A stretch of DNA of 64,000 nt from Scytonema sp. UIC 10036 (GTDB lineage Bacteria > Cyanobacteriota > Cyanobacteriia > Cyanobacteriales > Nostocaceae), in NCBI RefSeq assembly GCF_009725235.1, contig NZ_WJFC01000048.1:8980-72979 (forward strand). The letters are read 5' to 3'. The first letter of the stretch is position 1. Each line of letters begins with the position of its first letter. Below the pieces are notes generated by a model. The model ran no database searches. It was given only the letters and a program-made list of their open reading frames with translations, and had not been told where the DNA came from. The position numbers and the translations under genes were made by a program. This document shows, one piece after another, positions 18,136 to 26,711 of this stretch.

Positions 18136-18714
18136 GTGATGTCACAAGCAACTGAAATTTTAGATTTTTGGTTTGGCAAACCAGATGAACCGGGTTATGG
18201 AAAACCAAAATCTTCATGGTTTAGTAAAAAACCGGAATTTGATGAAGAACTCCGCATCCGGTTTTTAAGCGCTTATCAAAAAGCAGCCGCAGGAAATCTC
18301 GACGAATGGCTTGATGCTCCCGAGAGCTGTTTGGCTCTCATTTTGCTGCTCGATCAATTTCCCCGAAACGTTTTCCGAGATACTCCCGAAGCCTTTTTAA
18401 CGGACTGGGAAGCACTTTCAGCAGCGCATCATGCCGTTGCACAAGGCTACGACAAGAAACTTCTACCTGTCCAAAGGTGGTTTATTTATCTCCCCTTTGA
18501 ACACAGTGAGAACTTGGAACATCAGCGTAAGTCAGTTCAGTTGTTTGAGCAACTCACCAACGATCCTGACAGCGCCAGTTGTATTGATTATGCTATTCGC
18601 CATATGAAAGTCATTGAGCGTTTCGGTCGCTTTCCCCATCGCAATGCGATTTTGGGAAGAACTTCAACACCAGAGGAAAAAGAGTTTTTGAAACAGGCAG
18701 GTTCTTCTTTTTAA
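18136..18714 (+). CDS. DUF924 family protein
   Basis: A 192-residue alpha-helical protein with the DUF924 pattern: ILDFWFGKPDE near the N-terminus, WFSKKPEFDEELRIRF, LILLLDQFPRNVFRDTPEAF, FIYLPFEHSE and a late RFGRFPHRNAILGR motif. The domain is related in fold to TPR-like helical proteins and has no established function. The GTG is immediately followed by an ATG (18139), which is the more likely start. It follows the SRPBCC gene with a 2-base gap. Confidence 0.92.
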   Translation: MMSQATEILDFWFGKPDEPGYGKPKSSWFSKKPEFDEELRIRFLSAYQKAAAGNLDEWLDAPESCLALILLLDQFPRNVFRDTPEAFLTDWEALSAAHHAVAQGYDKKLLPVQRWFIYLPFEHSENLEHQRKSVQLFEQLTNDPDSASCIDYAIRHMKVIERFGRFPHRNAILGRTSTPEEKEFLKQAGSSF

Positions 18715-18762
18715 CACTGACCAGTAACCAGTGACCAGTGACCAGTCACGGGTCACTGAAAT
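18715..18762. repeat. STRR of the CCAGTGA type
   Basis: Tandem GACCAGT/AACCAGT heptamers followed by an inverted GGTCACTG copy lie between the convergent DUF924 and Nif11 genes. The opposing copies (CCAGTGACC/GGTCACTG) can form a hairpin and may terminate both transcripts. The last few bases encode the end of the Nif11 peptide. Confidence 0.75.
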
Positions 18763-19013
18763 ACGTACTGTTTATATTCTGATAAATTTATTGAATCTTG
18801 AAAGGCAATTGGTTCGCTACCGAACAAAACTGCTTCTAGTTCGCTTTCCGTGAAAGAATAGCCTAAAGTAGTAGCAAAATTAACAATTTTTGTTTTATCC
18901 CAATCCCAGATACCAAATATTCCCCGAACGCAGCACTGACGGTAGTATTGCTCGTAAATTGCTCGATCCGACATCAATACGTCATAAAAAGCATTCACTT
19001 GCTCTAGTGCCAT
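18753..19013 (-). CDS. Nif11-family small protein
   Basis: An 86-residue protein matching the Nif11/nitrile hydratase-leader-like family: MALEQVNAFYDVLMSDRAIYEQY at the N-terminus and a downstream IVNFATTLGYSFTESELEAVL block. Family members are either small proteins found in nitrogen-fixing cyanobacteria or leader peptides of RiPP precursors. This one has no GG-type cleavage site or core peptide, and no maturation enzyme is nearby. It is therefore probably a stand-alone Nif11 protein, with function unknown. Confidence 0.85.
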   Translation of the reverse strand: MALEQVNAFYDVLMSDRAIYEQYYRQCCVRGIFGIWDWDKTKIVNFATTLGYSFTESELEAVLFGSEPIAFQDSINLSEYKQYVFQ

Positions 19014-19133
19014 AGCATTTCATCTCCCATTAGTATGATTTGTAGCATCTAGAAAAGCTACACAGATCTACCAGTTAATTCCGGTTACATACATTATTCA
19101 CAAGGTTTGAGTCACAGCAAGGATAAATTTAGA

Positions 19134-19281
19134 AAAAGCGATCGGGGATTGGGGACAAGGGGGACAAGGGGACAAGGGGGACAAGGAGGACAAGGGGGAC
19201 AAGGGGGAATTTGCTACCTTGTCTACCTTGTCTCCTCCTCTCCTTGTCCCTAGTCCCAGTCCCCAGTCCCCAATCCCTTCT
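19134..19281. repeat. GGGGACAA tandem repeats and inverted CCTTGTC copies
   Basis: About eight copies of a GGGGACAAGG-like octamer (19146-19208) are followed by CCTTGTC/CCCAGTC copies in the opposite orientation (19216-19277). Together they form a long potential hairpin between the Nif11 gene and the kinase gene. It is a dispersed low-complexity element. Frames read through it are not genes. Confidence 0.8.
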
Positions 19282-21027
19282 TTATCCTTTCTTTGATGCA
19301 ATGCAAGGTCGGATCTCATCGCCAAAAAGCCAGCCTTGAGTACCATCAGGTAGTTGAACTTCTGTAAAATCACCGCGCGATCGCAAAAACAAAACCCTAT
19401 CGCCTAGCTTGAGTTGTTTCATTGCGCCAACTTCTGTTCCTGGTTCGGGGCGTAATTTCGCTATTAACCTACCACCAGGAGGGGAAATAATACGACAAAG
19501 TTGGGGTTTTTCGGATAACCAACTCTGTTGTGCGTTACTTCCGCTTGTGTTGTCAGCGTTAAAAAAGACCAATCCACCGATCGCACTTGCACACACAGCA
19601 AAACTCACTCCCAAGAGACGTGGTACTTTGCTGGGTATTGAGGCAATTGTAGATCGACCCGATCGCAAAATCAGCTTTGAATGTTCTTTAAGCTTGTGAA
19701 CTTTGGGCATACGTATAGTTTTCACAACAGGCTGTTCCGGGGTTATCGGTACAAGTGCGAATTCAATCGGAACATATCCTGCAGGATAATCCTTGCAAGC
19801 GATCGCACTCACCCTAACATTAAGTTGTCCCAAACGTATACTGCTGCCAATAAAAAGAGGTATTTCACCAGCTAAAAGCAATTGACCATCAACAATAGGA
19901 GGGTTCCTTTGGCGTAAATTCCGCAAATAAAACCTTTCCTTGGCTTGATGAAAAAAGATTTCAATATGCAGCCCTGACACGGTTGGATCGTTCAAGACAA
20001 TATCGCACTCTTCGGGATTGCGACCAACACGAACTCTACCGGGCTTCTTGCTATGTTGTTTCTCAGTAATTTTGCGATTCTTAGCTAATTCTCCTTCTTC
20101 CCATTCCAAGGTCAGTTCGTGTAGAGTCGTGGTTGTAACCGTCGCTTCAACACTTGAAAGTTGGTTGGGGTAAGCCGCTAATTCTCGAAGCGCACACAAA
20201 ACTTCTGTTGCTGTCTGATAGCGATCCTTAAAGTGATAGCGTGTCATTTGAGTCAAGACAGCAGTCAATCCCGGACTCACACAAGCCAGATGCTGCCACA
20301 AAATTTCTCCCGTGTTCGGATCGTCTTGGAGTTTGTGCGGATACATCCCTGTAAGTGCTTGAATACCCATCATCCCCAAAGCGTAAATATCACTACTAGG
20401 ACGGGGTAAGCGTCTAATTTGTTCGGAAGGCATATATCCGCGAGTTCCCACGATCAGAGTGAGATTGTTATGTCCTGTCCGAGTAGCTGTTTGACTTCGC
20501 AATTGTTTAATTGCCCCAAAGTCAATCAGAACTAATTTGTTATCTGAAGCGCGTCTAATCAGATTGCTAGGTTTAATATCACGATGAATCACCCCTTGGC
20601 TGTGGACAAACTCCAAAATACTCAGTACCTCAATGAGCAATTGGATAACTTGTCTTTCCGTCCATTTAAGCCCCAAAGTTATTTCTTTGTTGAGAGAGTA
20701 TCCATCAACAAATTCTTGTACCAAATAAAATTCTTGATTCTCTTCAAAGTATGCAAACAGTCGGGGGATTTGGTCGTGATTACCTAACTTTTGCAATGTT
20801 TCAGCTTCTTTTTGAAATAGCCTTCTAGCAGTTTCTAAAATTTCCGGGTCGGTACTAGAAGATTTGAGATGTTTGAGAACGCATTTAGGGTTTCCAGGGA
20901 GGTGAGTGTCCTCAGCAATATAAGTTTGCCCAAAACCTCCTTCACCCAATACTTTAAGGACTTTATAATGCCCTGCTAGTAACTGCCCAATCATGTTGTG
21001 ACGGTGATTGTAAAAAGATTTCCGCAA
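19282..21027 (-). CDS. Ser/Thr protein kinase with FHA and SH3b domains
   Basis: A 581-residue Hanks-type kinase. The kinase domain is complete: LGEGGFGQTY glycine loop, VLKHLK lysine, HRDIKPSNL catalytic loop, and LIDFGAIKQL. An FHA domain follows (RVRVGRNPEECDIVLNDPTVSGLH), then one membrane helix (LLGVSFAVCASAIGGLVFF). A C-terminal SH3b domain (AKLRPEPGTEVGAM...GTQGWLFGDEIRP) probably faces the periplasm or cell wall. The start is most likely MIGQLLAGHY (codon 12, base 20994). The layout suggests a wall- or stress-sensing kinase with its own phosphothreonine reader; targets are unknown. Confidence 0.93.
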   Translation of the reverse strand: MRKSFYNHRHNMIGQLLAGHYKVLKVLGEGGFGQTYIAEDTHLPGNPKCVLKHLKSSSTDPEILETARRLFQKEAETLQKLGNHDQIPRLFAYFEENQEFYLVQEFVDGYSLNKEITLGLKWTERQVIQLLIEVLSILEFVHSQGVIHRDIKPSNLIRRASDNKLVLIDFGAIKQLRSQTATRTGHNNLTLIVGTRGYMPSEQIRRLPRPSSDIYALGMMGIQALTGMYPHKLQDDPNTGEILWQHLACVSPGLTAVLTQMTRYHFKDRYQTATEVLCALRELAAYPNQLSSVEATVTTTTLHELTLEWEEGELAKNRKITEKQHSKKPGRVRVGRNPEECDIVLNDPTVSGLHIEIFFHQAKERFYLRNLRQRNPPIVDGQLLLAGEIPLFIGSSIRLGQLNVRVSAIACKDYPAGYVPIEFALVPITPEQPVVKTIRMPKVHKLKEHSKLILRSGRSTIASIPSKVPRLLGVSFAVCASAIGGLVFFNADNTSGSNAQQSWLSEKPQLCRIISPPGGRLIAKLRPEPGTEVGAMKQLKLGDRVLFLRSRGDFTEVQLPDGTQGWLFGDEIRPCIASKKG

Positions 21028-21642
21028 TGATTCCCCACGTAAAGAAAGGATAAAGGATAAAGGATGAAGGATGAAAAGAAGAATGAAGAATCAAGGGTCA
21101 TAAATCACGACTTTTCATACTTTACACTTGAGACTTCACACTTTATCTAACATATTTTTCTGAAAAATAGGGAATTCAAAATAGAGAACAAACTTGTATG
21201 GTTTGTTGCACTTTTCTTGAAGTGATTTAGTGTCGCTTATTCGGTAGATATCAATAAAACGACCCCAGTACATAAATGAATATCAAATCTAATAAACCAT
21301 TGTTGCCAGTTTGGCATATTTACCCAAAAAACAATTCATTTTTTGAAAAAAAATCATTTCTTCATTTTGTCAAATTCCTATCATTTAAAATTAGATTAAC
21401 AGTCTACTTTGAGCCAGAATAACATATAGTTACAAAACCAAAAGTTTAAAATAAACATTAATAGTTAAGTCATAAAATCCTTTAAAAAGTTAGAGCCTAT
21501 ACAGACATAGAAATATGTTTCTGTATGAACTAAGTACAACGCATTACAAAAGTTACTTTTATAAAAATTTTTAAAAAAAGCTTTTTATACAAATAATTCT
21601 ACGGTAAAAGATAATTTATGTCTGAATGAGGGCATCCCTATT
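21028..21642. other. AT-rich intergenic region
   Basis: About 615 bases without a recognisable gene. It starts with imperfect AAAGGAT/GATGAAG tandem repeats (21045-21085) and then becomes strongly AT-rich. It should contain promoters for the Ser/Thr kinase (minus) and the coiled-coil lipoprotein (plus). No structured RNA was recognised. Confidence 0.5.
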
Positions 21643-22044
21643 ATGAACAACTCTTTTCGGTTAGAATTTGGTACAATTTGTATCACTATACTCTTGACAT
21701 TGTGTGGATGTGTATCTTTAAAGGATTTAGATAATGTCAAATTTGAATTGCAAGATACGCAACAACAGCTTCAAGACGCACAGAAGCAGCTTAAGGATAG
21801 AGAACAACAAATCCAAATTCTGCAACAGCAACTCAATCAAAAAAACGCTGATATTCTGATAATGAATACTTGTTTGCAAGGTGTTGGACGAGCGTTATCT
21901 GATATGGGAGATGGTAACAGTTCTGGGGCTTTCGTGAATTTATCGTCAGTAGCGAAAGAATGCCGTCAATCCGATACTATTGCAGAAAAAGTGCGTGTTG
22001 AGAAAAATAAAATATCTACCATCACAGTGAGGAGCGATCGGTAA
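21643..22044 (+). CDS. Small coiled-coil lipoprotein
   Basis: A 133-residue protein. The signal peptide ends in a lipobox, LTLCGC, giving a lipidated Cys near residue 22. A Gln-rich heptad coiled coil follows (KFELQDTQQQLQDAQKQLKD... to about residue 70), then a short domain with two cysteines (NTCLQGVGRALSDMG, VAKECRQ). It is probably anchored in a membrane facing the periplasm. It is not a recognised family. A hairpin downstream (22150-22179) may end its transcript. Confidence 0.7.
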   Translation: MNNSFRLEFGTICITILLTLCGCVSLKDLDNVKFELQDTQQQLQDAQKQLKDREQQIQILQQQLNQKNADILIMNTCLQGVGRALSDMGDGNSSGAFVNLSSVAKECRQSDTIAEKVRVEKNKISTITVRSDR

Positions 22045-22149
22045 CCCAAAGTGTGCAAGGCTGTTTCTTCCCCAAAGTTGGTCAAGATTGCGTCAGTTAG
22101 TACAGGGAAAGTTTTCGAGTAATCTAGCCAGCTTTTTTCTATACCAGAT

Positions 22150-22179
22150 GCTTTAAACAAAGTTTAATTTTTTTAAAGC
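22150..22179 (+). terminator. Possible terminator after lipoprotein gene
   Basis: GCTTTAAA (22150-22157) and TTTAAAGC (22172-22179) form an 8-bp inverted repeat with a T-rich loop, 105 bases downstream of the stop. It is AT-rich and therefore weak. It could also lie in the left end of the IS607-type element. Confidence 0.35.
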
Positions 22180-22210
22180 GTTATTGACAGTTGTTGCTAA
22201 ATCTAGTGAA

Positions 22211-22250
22211 ATCTCAACATAACTCCTTATACAGTCAATTATGTTGAGAT
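22211..22250. promoter_or_regulatory. 12-bp inverted repeat overlapping the tnpA start codon
   Basis: ATCTCAACATAA (22211-22222) and its exact complement TTATGTTGAGAT (22239-22250) flank 16 bases. The tnpA ATG (22241) lies inside the right arm. A related TGTTGAGAT occurs upstream of the partner tnpB near 22904. This fits a binding site for the MerR-like domain of TnpA or an mRNA hairpin that hides the start codon. Confidence 0.6.
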
Positions 22251-22876
22251 TAGAAGATTTAGTGCAAATAGGTGAAGCAGCAAAAATCAAAGGTGTATCG
22301 ATTGAGACGCTAAGGCGTTGGGAAAAAGCAGGGAAGCTAAAACCTGTATACCGCACAGAGGGGAATCACCGTCGGTATCGAGTCGCGGATCTACTAAAAA
22401 TAGACAACCCTAATATGCGGTTTACGGTGATATATTCTCGTGTAAGTACCATACAACGTAAAGATAATTTAACAACTCAAACAGCAGTCTTGAGTGCTTA
22501 CTGCTCAAATCAAGGGTGGGAAAATATATATTCATTAAGTGATATTGGGTCGGGATTGAACTACAAAAAGAAAGGTCTGTTAAAGTTAATTGATTTGCTC
22601 CAAAGGAACGAAGTTGAGCGACTGGTAATTACCGATAAAGACAGGTTGCTGAGATTTGGTTCTGAATTAATTTTGGCATTATGCGAAGGAAATAATACGG
22701 AAATTATCATACTGAATAAGCCAATGGATATTGAACCCGAGCAAGAGATGTGTGAGGACATTATGGCAGCGATCGCGGTGTTTAGTGCCCGGTTGTACGG
22801 AAGACGCTCGCGTCGTAATTTAAAGGCGATGCAAGCCTTACACGAAGCTCAAGAAAAATTCTTGATGAGGTATTGA
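22241..22876 (+). CDS. tnpA: IS607-family serine recombinase TnpA (element 1)
   Basis: A 211-residue transposase. An N-terminal MerR-like helix-turn-helix (IGEAAKIKGVSIETLRRWEKAGKL, HRRYRVADL) is followed by a small serine-resolvase domain. The catalytic serine is in YSRVST, and the arginine-rich KDRLLRFGSELI helix is present. The C-terminal segment reads IMAAIAVFSARLYGRRSR. IS607 TnpA moves DNA through a circular intermediate with little target specificity. All expected motifs are present, so it appears functional. Its start codon is inside an inverted repeat. Confidence 0.93.
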   Translation: MLRLEDLVQIGEAAKIKGVSIETLRRWEKAGKLKPVYRTEGNHRRYRVADLLKIDNPNMRFTVIYSRVSTIQRKDNLTTQTAVLSAYCSNQGWENIYSLSDIGSGLNYKKKGLLKLIDLLQRNEVERLVITDKDRLLRFGSELILALCEGNNTEIIILNKPMDIEPEQEMCEDIMAAIAVFSARLYGRRSRRNLKAMQALHEAQEKFLMRY

Positions 22877-22937
22877 AAACAAAATCTTATTAAAGGTAGT
22901 ATGTGTTGAGATTTAAACCCATAAAAGTTTCTAATTC

Positions 22938-24572
22938 ATGCCAAAATTACTAACTAGCAAACCCAAAAAGACAGCAGCGCAAATTAAAGAAGCCAAAAAT
23001 CAAACAACTCGTTTGTTAATTATTGCTGGTGTCTACTTGGATTTCTGGTTTGTGATTAAACTAGAATCGGTATTGAGAGTTGAGCAGACAGTAGTTAATC
23101 CAGTAATCGAATGCTCAGATGAGTCAACAATTAATGGTTTAATTGAAAAATTGTTCACCGTAAGAGCAAATACTTACAATGTTTTAGGGTCGGCGGCTTT
23201 CTGGGGTGAATCTTGGATGAAAACTCAGAATATTATTGCTGAGAAATTTGGTCAACCAGATACTTATAAGATCAACTCCTTGCCATTGCCAGCCAAAATA
23301 TTTGAATGGACTGTGCAAGATACTGCCAAAAATATACTAGCCCAACAGTCAGCGGCAAAAACTGCTATTATTAGTCGGATATACAAACGCTTTCCTTTGC
23401 ATCAAGGAGAAAATCTAACAGCCGAACAAAAAGCCAAAAATCAAGAATCCCAAACAAATAGGGATCTAGCTATCAATGCTCTAAAATCATTTGAAACTAT
23501 CAAACAGATTCCTTGGCTACATCGTTACTTTAGAGAAGAGTACAAACGTGGTCACGCCAAGCAAAATAGACAAATTGTGTATCAGCCTCAAGCATATAAT
23601 TGTACTCGAATTTCTCGTTACCTGGTAAGATTAGAGGTACAAGGGCTAACACGAGGAAAAAGAATATCTTTAATAGTTAAGTCAAATCGAATCATCACCG
23701 GGAGAATCCGATTAATCCGCAATGCATCTGGGAGTTTAGAAATTCACAGCTTTGTGACACTGTACAATCGGGATTACGGTAAACTCATTAATAGAGAAAA
23801 AGTTAAAGCAGTAGATAGAGGATATACAGAAGTTTTTTATACAGATGACAATCAGTTGCTTGGTAAAGGATTTGGTCAACAATTAAATAAAAAAACTGAG
23901 AGAATTACTCGGAGCGGACGAAATAAAAACAAACTTTGGGCATTAGCTCATGTACGCTACAAAGAGAATTCCCAAAAATCGCGCTCTATTAGAGAAAATA
24001 ATTTGGGGAATCAAACAGAATTAAAACGACGCCAGCGCGATGACGCATACGTGGAAACAGTGGTAAATCAAGCTTGTCGCTCCATCACATTTCAAGCTTA
24101 TACACTAGGCGTCGAAAGTTTAGTCGAGTCAATACGCTCAACTAAAAAGCTATCTAAACGAGCTAAAAATCGTTTAGAGAAATGGGAAAAAGGCACTGTT
24201 GCAGATCGTCTTACCCATTGGTCGGCACGTAACAGAACTCATATCTGCTGGGTTTCTGCTGCGTATACATCGCAGATTGATAATCGGAATGGTACGTTAC
24301 TGGGTACACGTTGTCGAGATCAATTCTTCACCTTTGATGGGGTTGTATTTCACGCTGACCATAATGCCGCTTTGAATGTGAGGCATCGTATCACTGATGA
24401 AGTGATTACGCAGTTCATGCCTTACAAACAAGTTCAAGCTGTTTTACTTGAGAGAACTGCTCGTTTCTTGAATGCAAAGGGTCTGACATTACGGGATGCT
24501 GTTGACCTTCATTGGTTAGACATTAAGCATACCAAATGTGAGGCATTTCAGAAACTCCTACACGGATTGTAG
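22938..24572 (+). CDS. tnpB: TnpB-like RNA-guided nuclease without zinc ribbon (element 1)
   Basis: A 544-residue TnpB/Cas12-superfamily protein, longer than a usual TnpB (about 350-500). RuvC I is KAVDRGYTEV, RuvC II is LGVESLVES, and RuvC III is FHADHNAALN, so all three acidic residues are present. The zinc ribbon is missing: after WVSAAYTSQ the expected CxxC pairs are replaced by GTRCRDQFFTFDG with a single Cys. The N-terminal 200 residues diverge from ordinary TnpB. It lies 61 bases after tnpA. It is probably an omega-RNA-guided nuclease that preserves the element; activity needs testing. Confidence 0.85.
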   Translation: MPKLLTSKPKKTAAQIKEAKNQTTRLLIIAGVYLDFWFVIKLESVLRVEQTVVNPVIECSDESTINGLIEKLFTVRANTYNVLGSAAFWGESWMKTQNIIAEKFGQPDTYKINSLPLPAKIFEWTVQDTAKNILAQQSAAKTAIISRIYKRFPLHQGENLTAEQKAKNQESQTNRDLAINALKSFETIKQIPWLHRYFREEYKRGHAKQNRQIVYQPQAYNCTRISRYLVRLEVQGLTRGKRISLIVKSNRIITGRIRLIRNASGSLEIHSFVTLYNRDYGKLINREKVKAVDRGYTEVFYTDDNQLLGKGFGQQLNKKTERITRSGRNKNKLWALAHVRYKENSQKSRSIRENNLGNQTELKRRQRDDAYVETVVNQACRSITFQAYTLGVESLVESIRSTKKLSKRAKNRLEKWEKGTVADRLTHWSARNRTHICWVSAAYTSQIDNRNGTLLGTRCRDQFFTFDGVVFHADHNAALNVRHRITDEVITQFMPYKQVQAVLLERTARFLNAKGLTLRDAVDLHWLDIKHTKCEAFQKLLHGL

Positions 24573-24740
24573 GAACGTCTAGTTAAGGAACAGGGGGAGA
24601 GGAAGCCAACCTCGTTATTGACTCCACAGTTTCAAGTGAGTCACTCACCCAACCGTATCAGACAGCAATTAAAGGAGAGTTAAGGTTTTCTCTCCCAACA
24701 CAAACCTTCGCGCCTAGATACCTTGAGTAGAAATGTGTAG
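24556..24740 (+). ncRNA. Candidate omega-RNA / right end of IS607 element 1
   Basis: The stop codon of tnpB lies inside a perfect 7-bp hairpin, TCCTACA/TGTAGGA (24556-24574). A second hairpin, GGAGAG/CTCTCC (24674-24695), follows. TnpB guide RNAs typically overlap the 3' end of tnpB and run to the right end of the element, which fits. The 3' boundary is unknown and the call rests on position and stems only. Confidence 0.4.
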
Positions 24741-24796
24741 GTTTAGTGAATCCGTAACAAAAATATCTGGTGTTGCTGTATAATAAATAGAAATGT

Positions 24797-24824
24797 CCCC
24801 AAGGAGTTTGCAGCTCTTGGGGGG
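24797..24824 (+). terminator. Stem-loop upstream of 411-residue gene
   Basis: CCCCAAGGAG (24797-24806) pairs with CTCTTGGGG (24814-24822) around a short loop, with a one-base bulge. An AT-rich run follows. It lies 40 bases before the next gene, so it could end the IS607 transcript or be a leader attenuator for the downstream gene. Confidence 0.45.
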
Positions 24825-24860
24825 ATAAGAGTCAAATTATTAAAATTTTAACTGAGTACT

Positions 24861-26096
24861 ATGATAGCAACCTCAGCCCTCTTTTGCCAGCTCCCCCAAG
24901 AAAAAGATATTTCATCCTGGCTCGCCCAAATCCAAGAAGCCACCCTGGCACTCCTGGAAGCAGCATCAAAACTGACTCTCATCCAAAACAGTATTGGCAA
25001 AATAGAATTCAATAGGGAACTCAAACGCTACGAGCAGAACCCCAAAGATATTAAAGAATATTTAGAACTGGTACAAGCGTACTCAGAGTGCGACCACCAA
25101 GAAATTTCCGCACTCGGCATCCTCACCCTCAAGAAATTAACCCGTCCTTCCCTGACTCCTGTCAGAGACGCTTTAGAAAATTTAATCGAGATTACCCCAA
25201 CCAAAATAGCAACCCTCATCAAAACTCTTTGCCAGCGTCAAAGAGAACCCAAGCAACTTCGGGAAACTATTTGGGGAGAAGGGGGTACCTTCTTCAATAC
25301 GGGAGATATTTACGACCATCCCTCTGCAGGTGTTGCCTTGGAGCGCATGGCAAACAATGAGGGCAAGACACCCCAAACCATTGTTGCCCAATCCATAGAA
25401 CTGCGACAGGAAGTTGTCAATGTTCTTGAAGCCCAATCCAGCGTCATGGAAATATCGCTTCAAGCAACTGTAGTGGAAGAAGATAGTTCATCCCTCAGCA
25501 TCACTTTAGACCCGACGCTCCCCAAAGTTCAATTCCACTCCACAGAGTTTATCTTATTAGACCCAAGCAAAAAGTTGGTATTGGCACTCGCTCAACCTAT
25601 GCCCTCTGCCATACACTCGTCACCAGTTTCCCTGGAAAATGCCGAGCGCCAAAGAATTATAGAGAAAATAACTCAATACCAAGCCAATCTTTCTCTGGCA
25701 GAAAATCCTCCCACAACTCCTCTATCAGAACTCTCCTCGGTGGAGCTAACAGCGGTAGAAGTCCTACTACAAGCGGCTATGGGACAAGCCGATTGGAACC
25801 AAATCAAACCTGCGATCGCCGAAATCACTGCTGAGAGAAAAGATAAGGTTTGGTTTGCCCTTTCTCAATCGCAACGTGCTTTAGCAGTAAAAGCCTTCCC
25901 ACCTCACCACATTCTCCTCACCCAAGCCGTGAAAAACAACCTGATTTATGAATTTCAGGAAGACAAATCGGGTAGAACGATCCAACTGAGAATCCGCAAC
26001 ACAGTACCGTCCATGTTTGATGAATTAGTCTCTATTGAAAATTTAGAAGTTTTTTTAAATACCCTTTCTTCAAAAGATAAGAGTGCTTCTCGATAG
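24861..26096 (+). CDS. Uncharacterised protein (411 aa)
   Basis: A soluble, mainly helical protein with no motif I recognise. The N-terminal half is rich in Leu/Glu helices (SSWLAQIQEATLALLEAASKLTLIQ). A central part reads GEGGTFFNTGDIYDHPSAGVALERMANNEGKTP. The C-terminal half has beta-rich segments (SLSITLDPTLPKVQFHS). Codon use looks C-richer at third positions than in neighbouring genes (many CTC, ACC, CCC codons), hinting at transfer. It lies between two IS607-type elements. Function is unknown. Confidence 0.65.
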   Translation: MIATSALFCQLPQEKDISSWLAQIQEATLALLEAASKLTLIQNSIGKIEFNRELKRYEQNPKDIKEYLELVQAYSECDHQEISALGILTLKKLTRPSLTPVRDALENLIEITPTKIATLIKTLCQRQREPKQLRETIWGEGGTFFNTGDIYDHPSAGVALERMANNEGKTPQTIVAQSIELRQEVVNVLEAQSSVMEISLQATVVEEDSSSLSITLDPTLPKVQFHSTEFILLDPSKKLVLALAQPMPSAIHSSPVSLENAERQRIIEKITQYQANLSLAENPPTTPLSELSSVELTAVEVLLQAAMGQADWNQIKPAIAEITAERKDKVWFALSQSQRALAVKAFPPHHILLTQAVKNNLIYEFQEDKSGRTIQLRIRNTVPSMFDELVSIENLEVFLNTLSSKDKSASR

Positions 26097-26137
26097 TCTA
26101 TTTCCTGCATGAAGTTCTACCCAGCGACGGTATAACC

Positions 26138-26482
26138 TTGAGCTACCTCAAAGACATGAGCAATGCTATTCTCAATTTCCAAACAGCAGCTGGACACCAA
26201 GTGCTAGCTGCTGTAGGTAAAAAATACCTACGTCCGGGTGGTCGATTAGCAACAGAGCAATTATTCCAATGGGCTAAATTTCAGCCTGGAGAGACAGTTT
26301 TAGAATTAGCCTCCAGTTTTGGCTACAGTGCAATTGCACTTGCAAAACGCTATAACGTTAAAGTTGTCGGTGTAGAAAAAAATTCAGAAAGTGTTGTTCG
26401 TGCTCGTGCTAATATCCGTAACGCTGGCTTAGAAAATCAAATCGAAATTATTGAATTTATCTGCTGTTTCCAAGCCAGCTAG
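26138..26482 (+). pseudogene. SAM-dependent methyltransferase, truncated by IS junction
   Basis: The frame begins at TTG and reads SYLKDMSNAILNFQTAAGHQVLAAVGKKY, then GGRLATEQLFQWAKFQPGETVLELASSFGYSAIALAKR (motif I) and VVGVEKNSESVVRARANI (motif II). Homology-like sequence stops abruptly at about base 26452 after IEIIE. The last residues (FICCFQAS) come from foreign DNA. Intact members of this cyanobacterial family are expected to be about twice as long. The remaining two-thirds is not elsewhere in the window. It is a disrupted gene, probably broken by the IS607-type insertion or a deletion. Confidence 0.8.
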
Positions 26483-26560
26483 TACACTAACTTGTGAAAG
26501 TTGTTCTACACTTGCCTGCATAATTGGATTACTAGTTATCCGTGTAATCGCATAGCGTAG
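26429..26560 (-). pseudogene. Short unidentified coding-like fragment
   Basis: The minus strand between the methyltransferase break and the IS607 right end reads RYAITRITSNPIMQASVEQLSQ then VSVLAGLETADKF. It looks protein-like and is open for 43 codons, bounded by stops (TGA at 26561-26563, TAA at 26429-26431). It has no start codon in context. It may be the tail of another gene brought in with the rearrangement. The parent family is not recognised. Confidence 0.3.
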
Positions 26561-26711
26561 TCAAACGGAGTCAACCATAGCTACTTGTTTCTTCTCTCCT
26601 CTGTGAGCGCGTTGCCCAGAATCAAGAGTCTTTGACTCAACCAGGCAGGCGTAGGATGGTAGGAAAGATAGGAGGTACTTACACAGCACCTTTGGTAAGG
26701 TTGGAGTACAG

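Larger units (their letters stand above)
22190..24830 (+). mobile_element. IS607-type element 1 (boundaries approximate)
   Basis: A serine-recombinase tnpA (22241-22876) and a TnpB-like gene (22938-24572) run in the same direction, the standard IS607 layout. The left boundary should lie between 22045 and 22241. The right boundary lies after the 3' stem-loops, near or before 24830. IS607 elements lack terminal inverted repeats and target duplications, so the exact ends cannot be set from one copy. Confidence 0.75.

Noticed and set aside
19098..19373. A 91-codon minus-strand frame through the GGGGACAA repeats
   Set aside because: Its sequence is low complexity from the repeat (SPLSPLSSLSPL) and it overlaps the C-terminal coding region of the Ser/Thr kinase.
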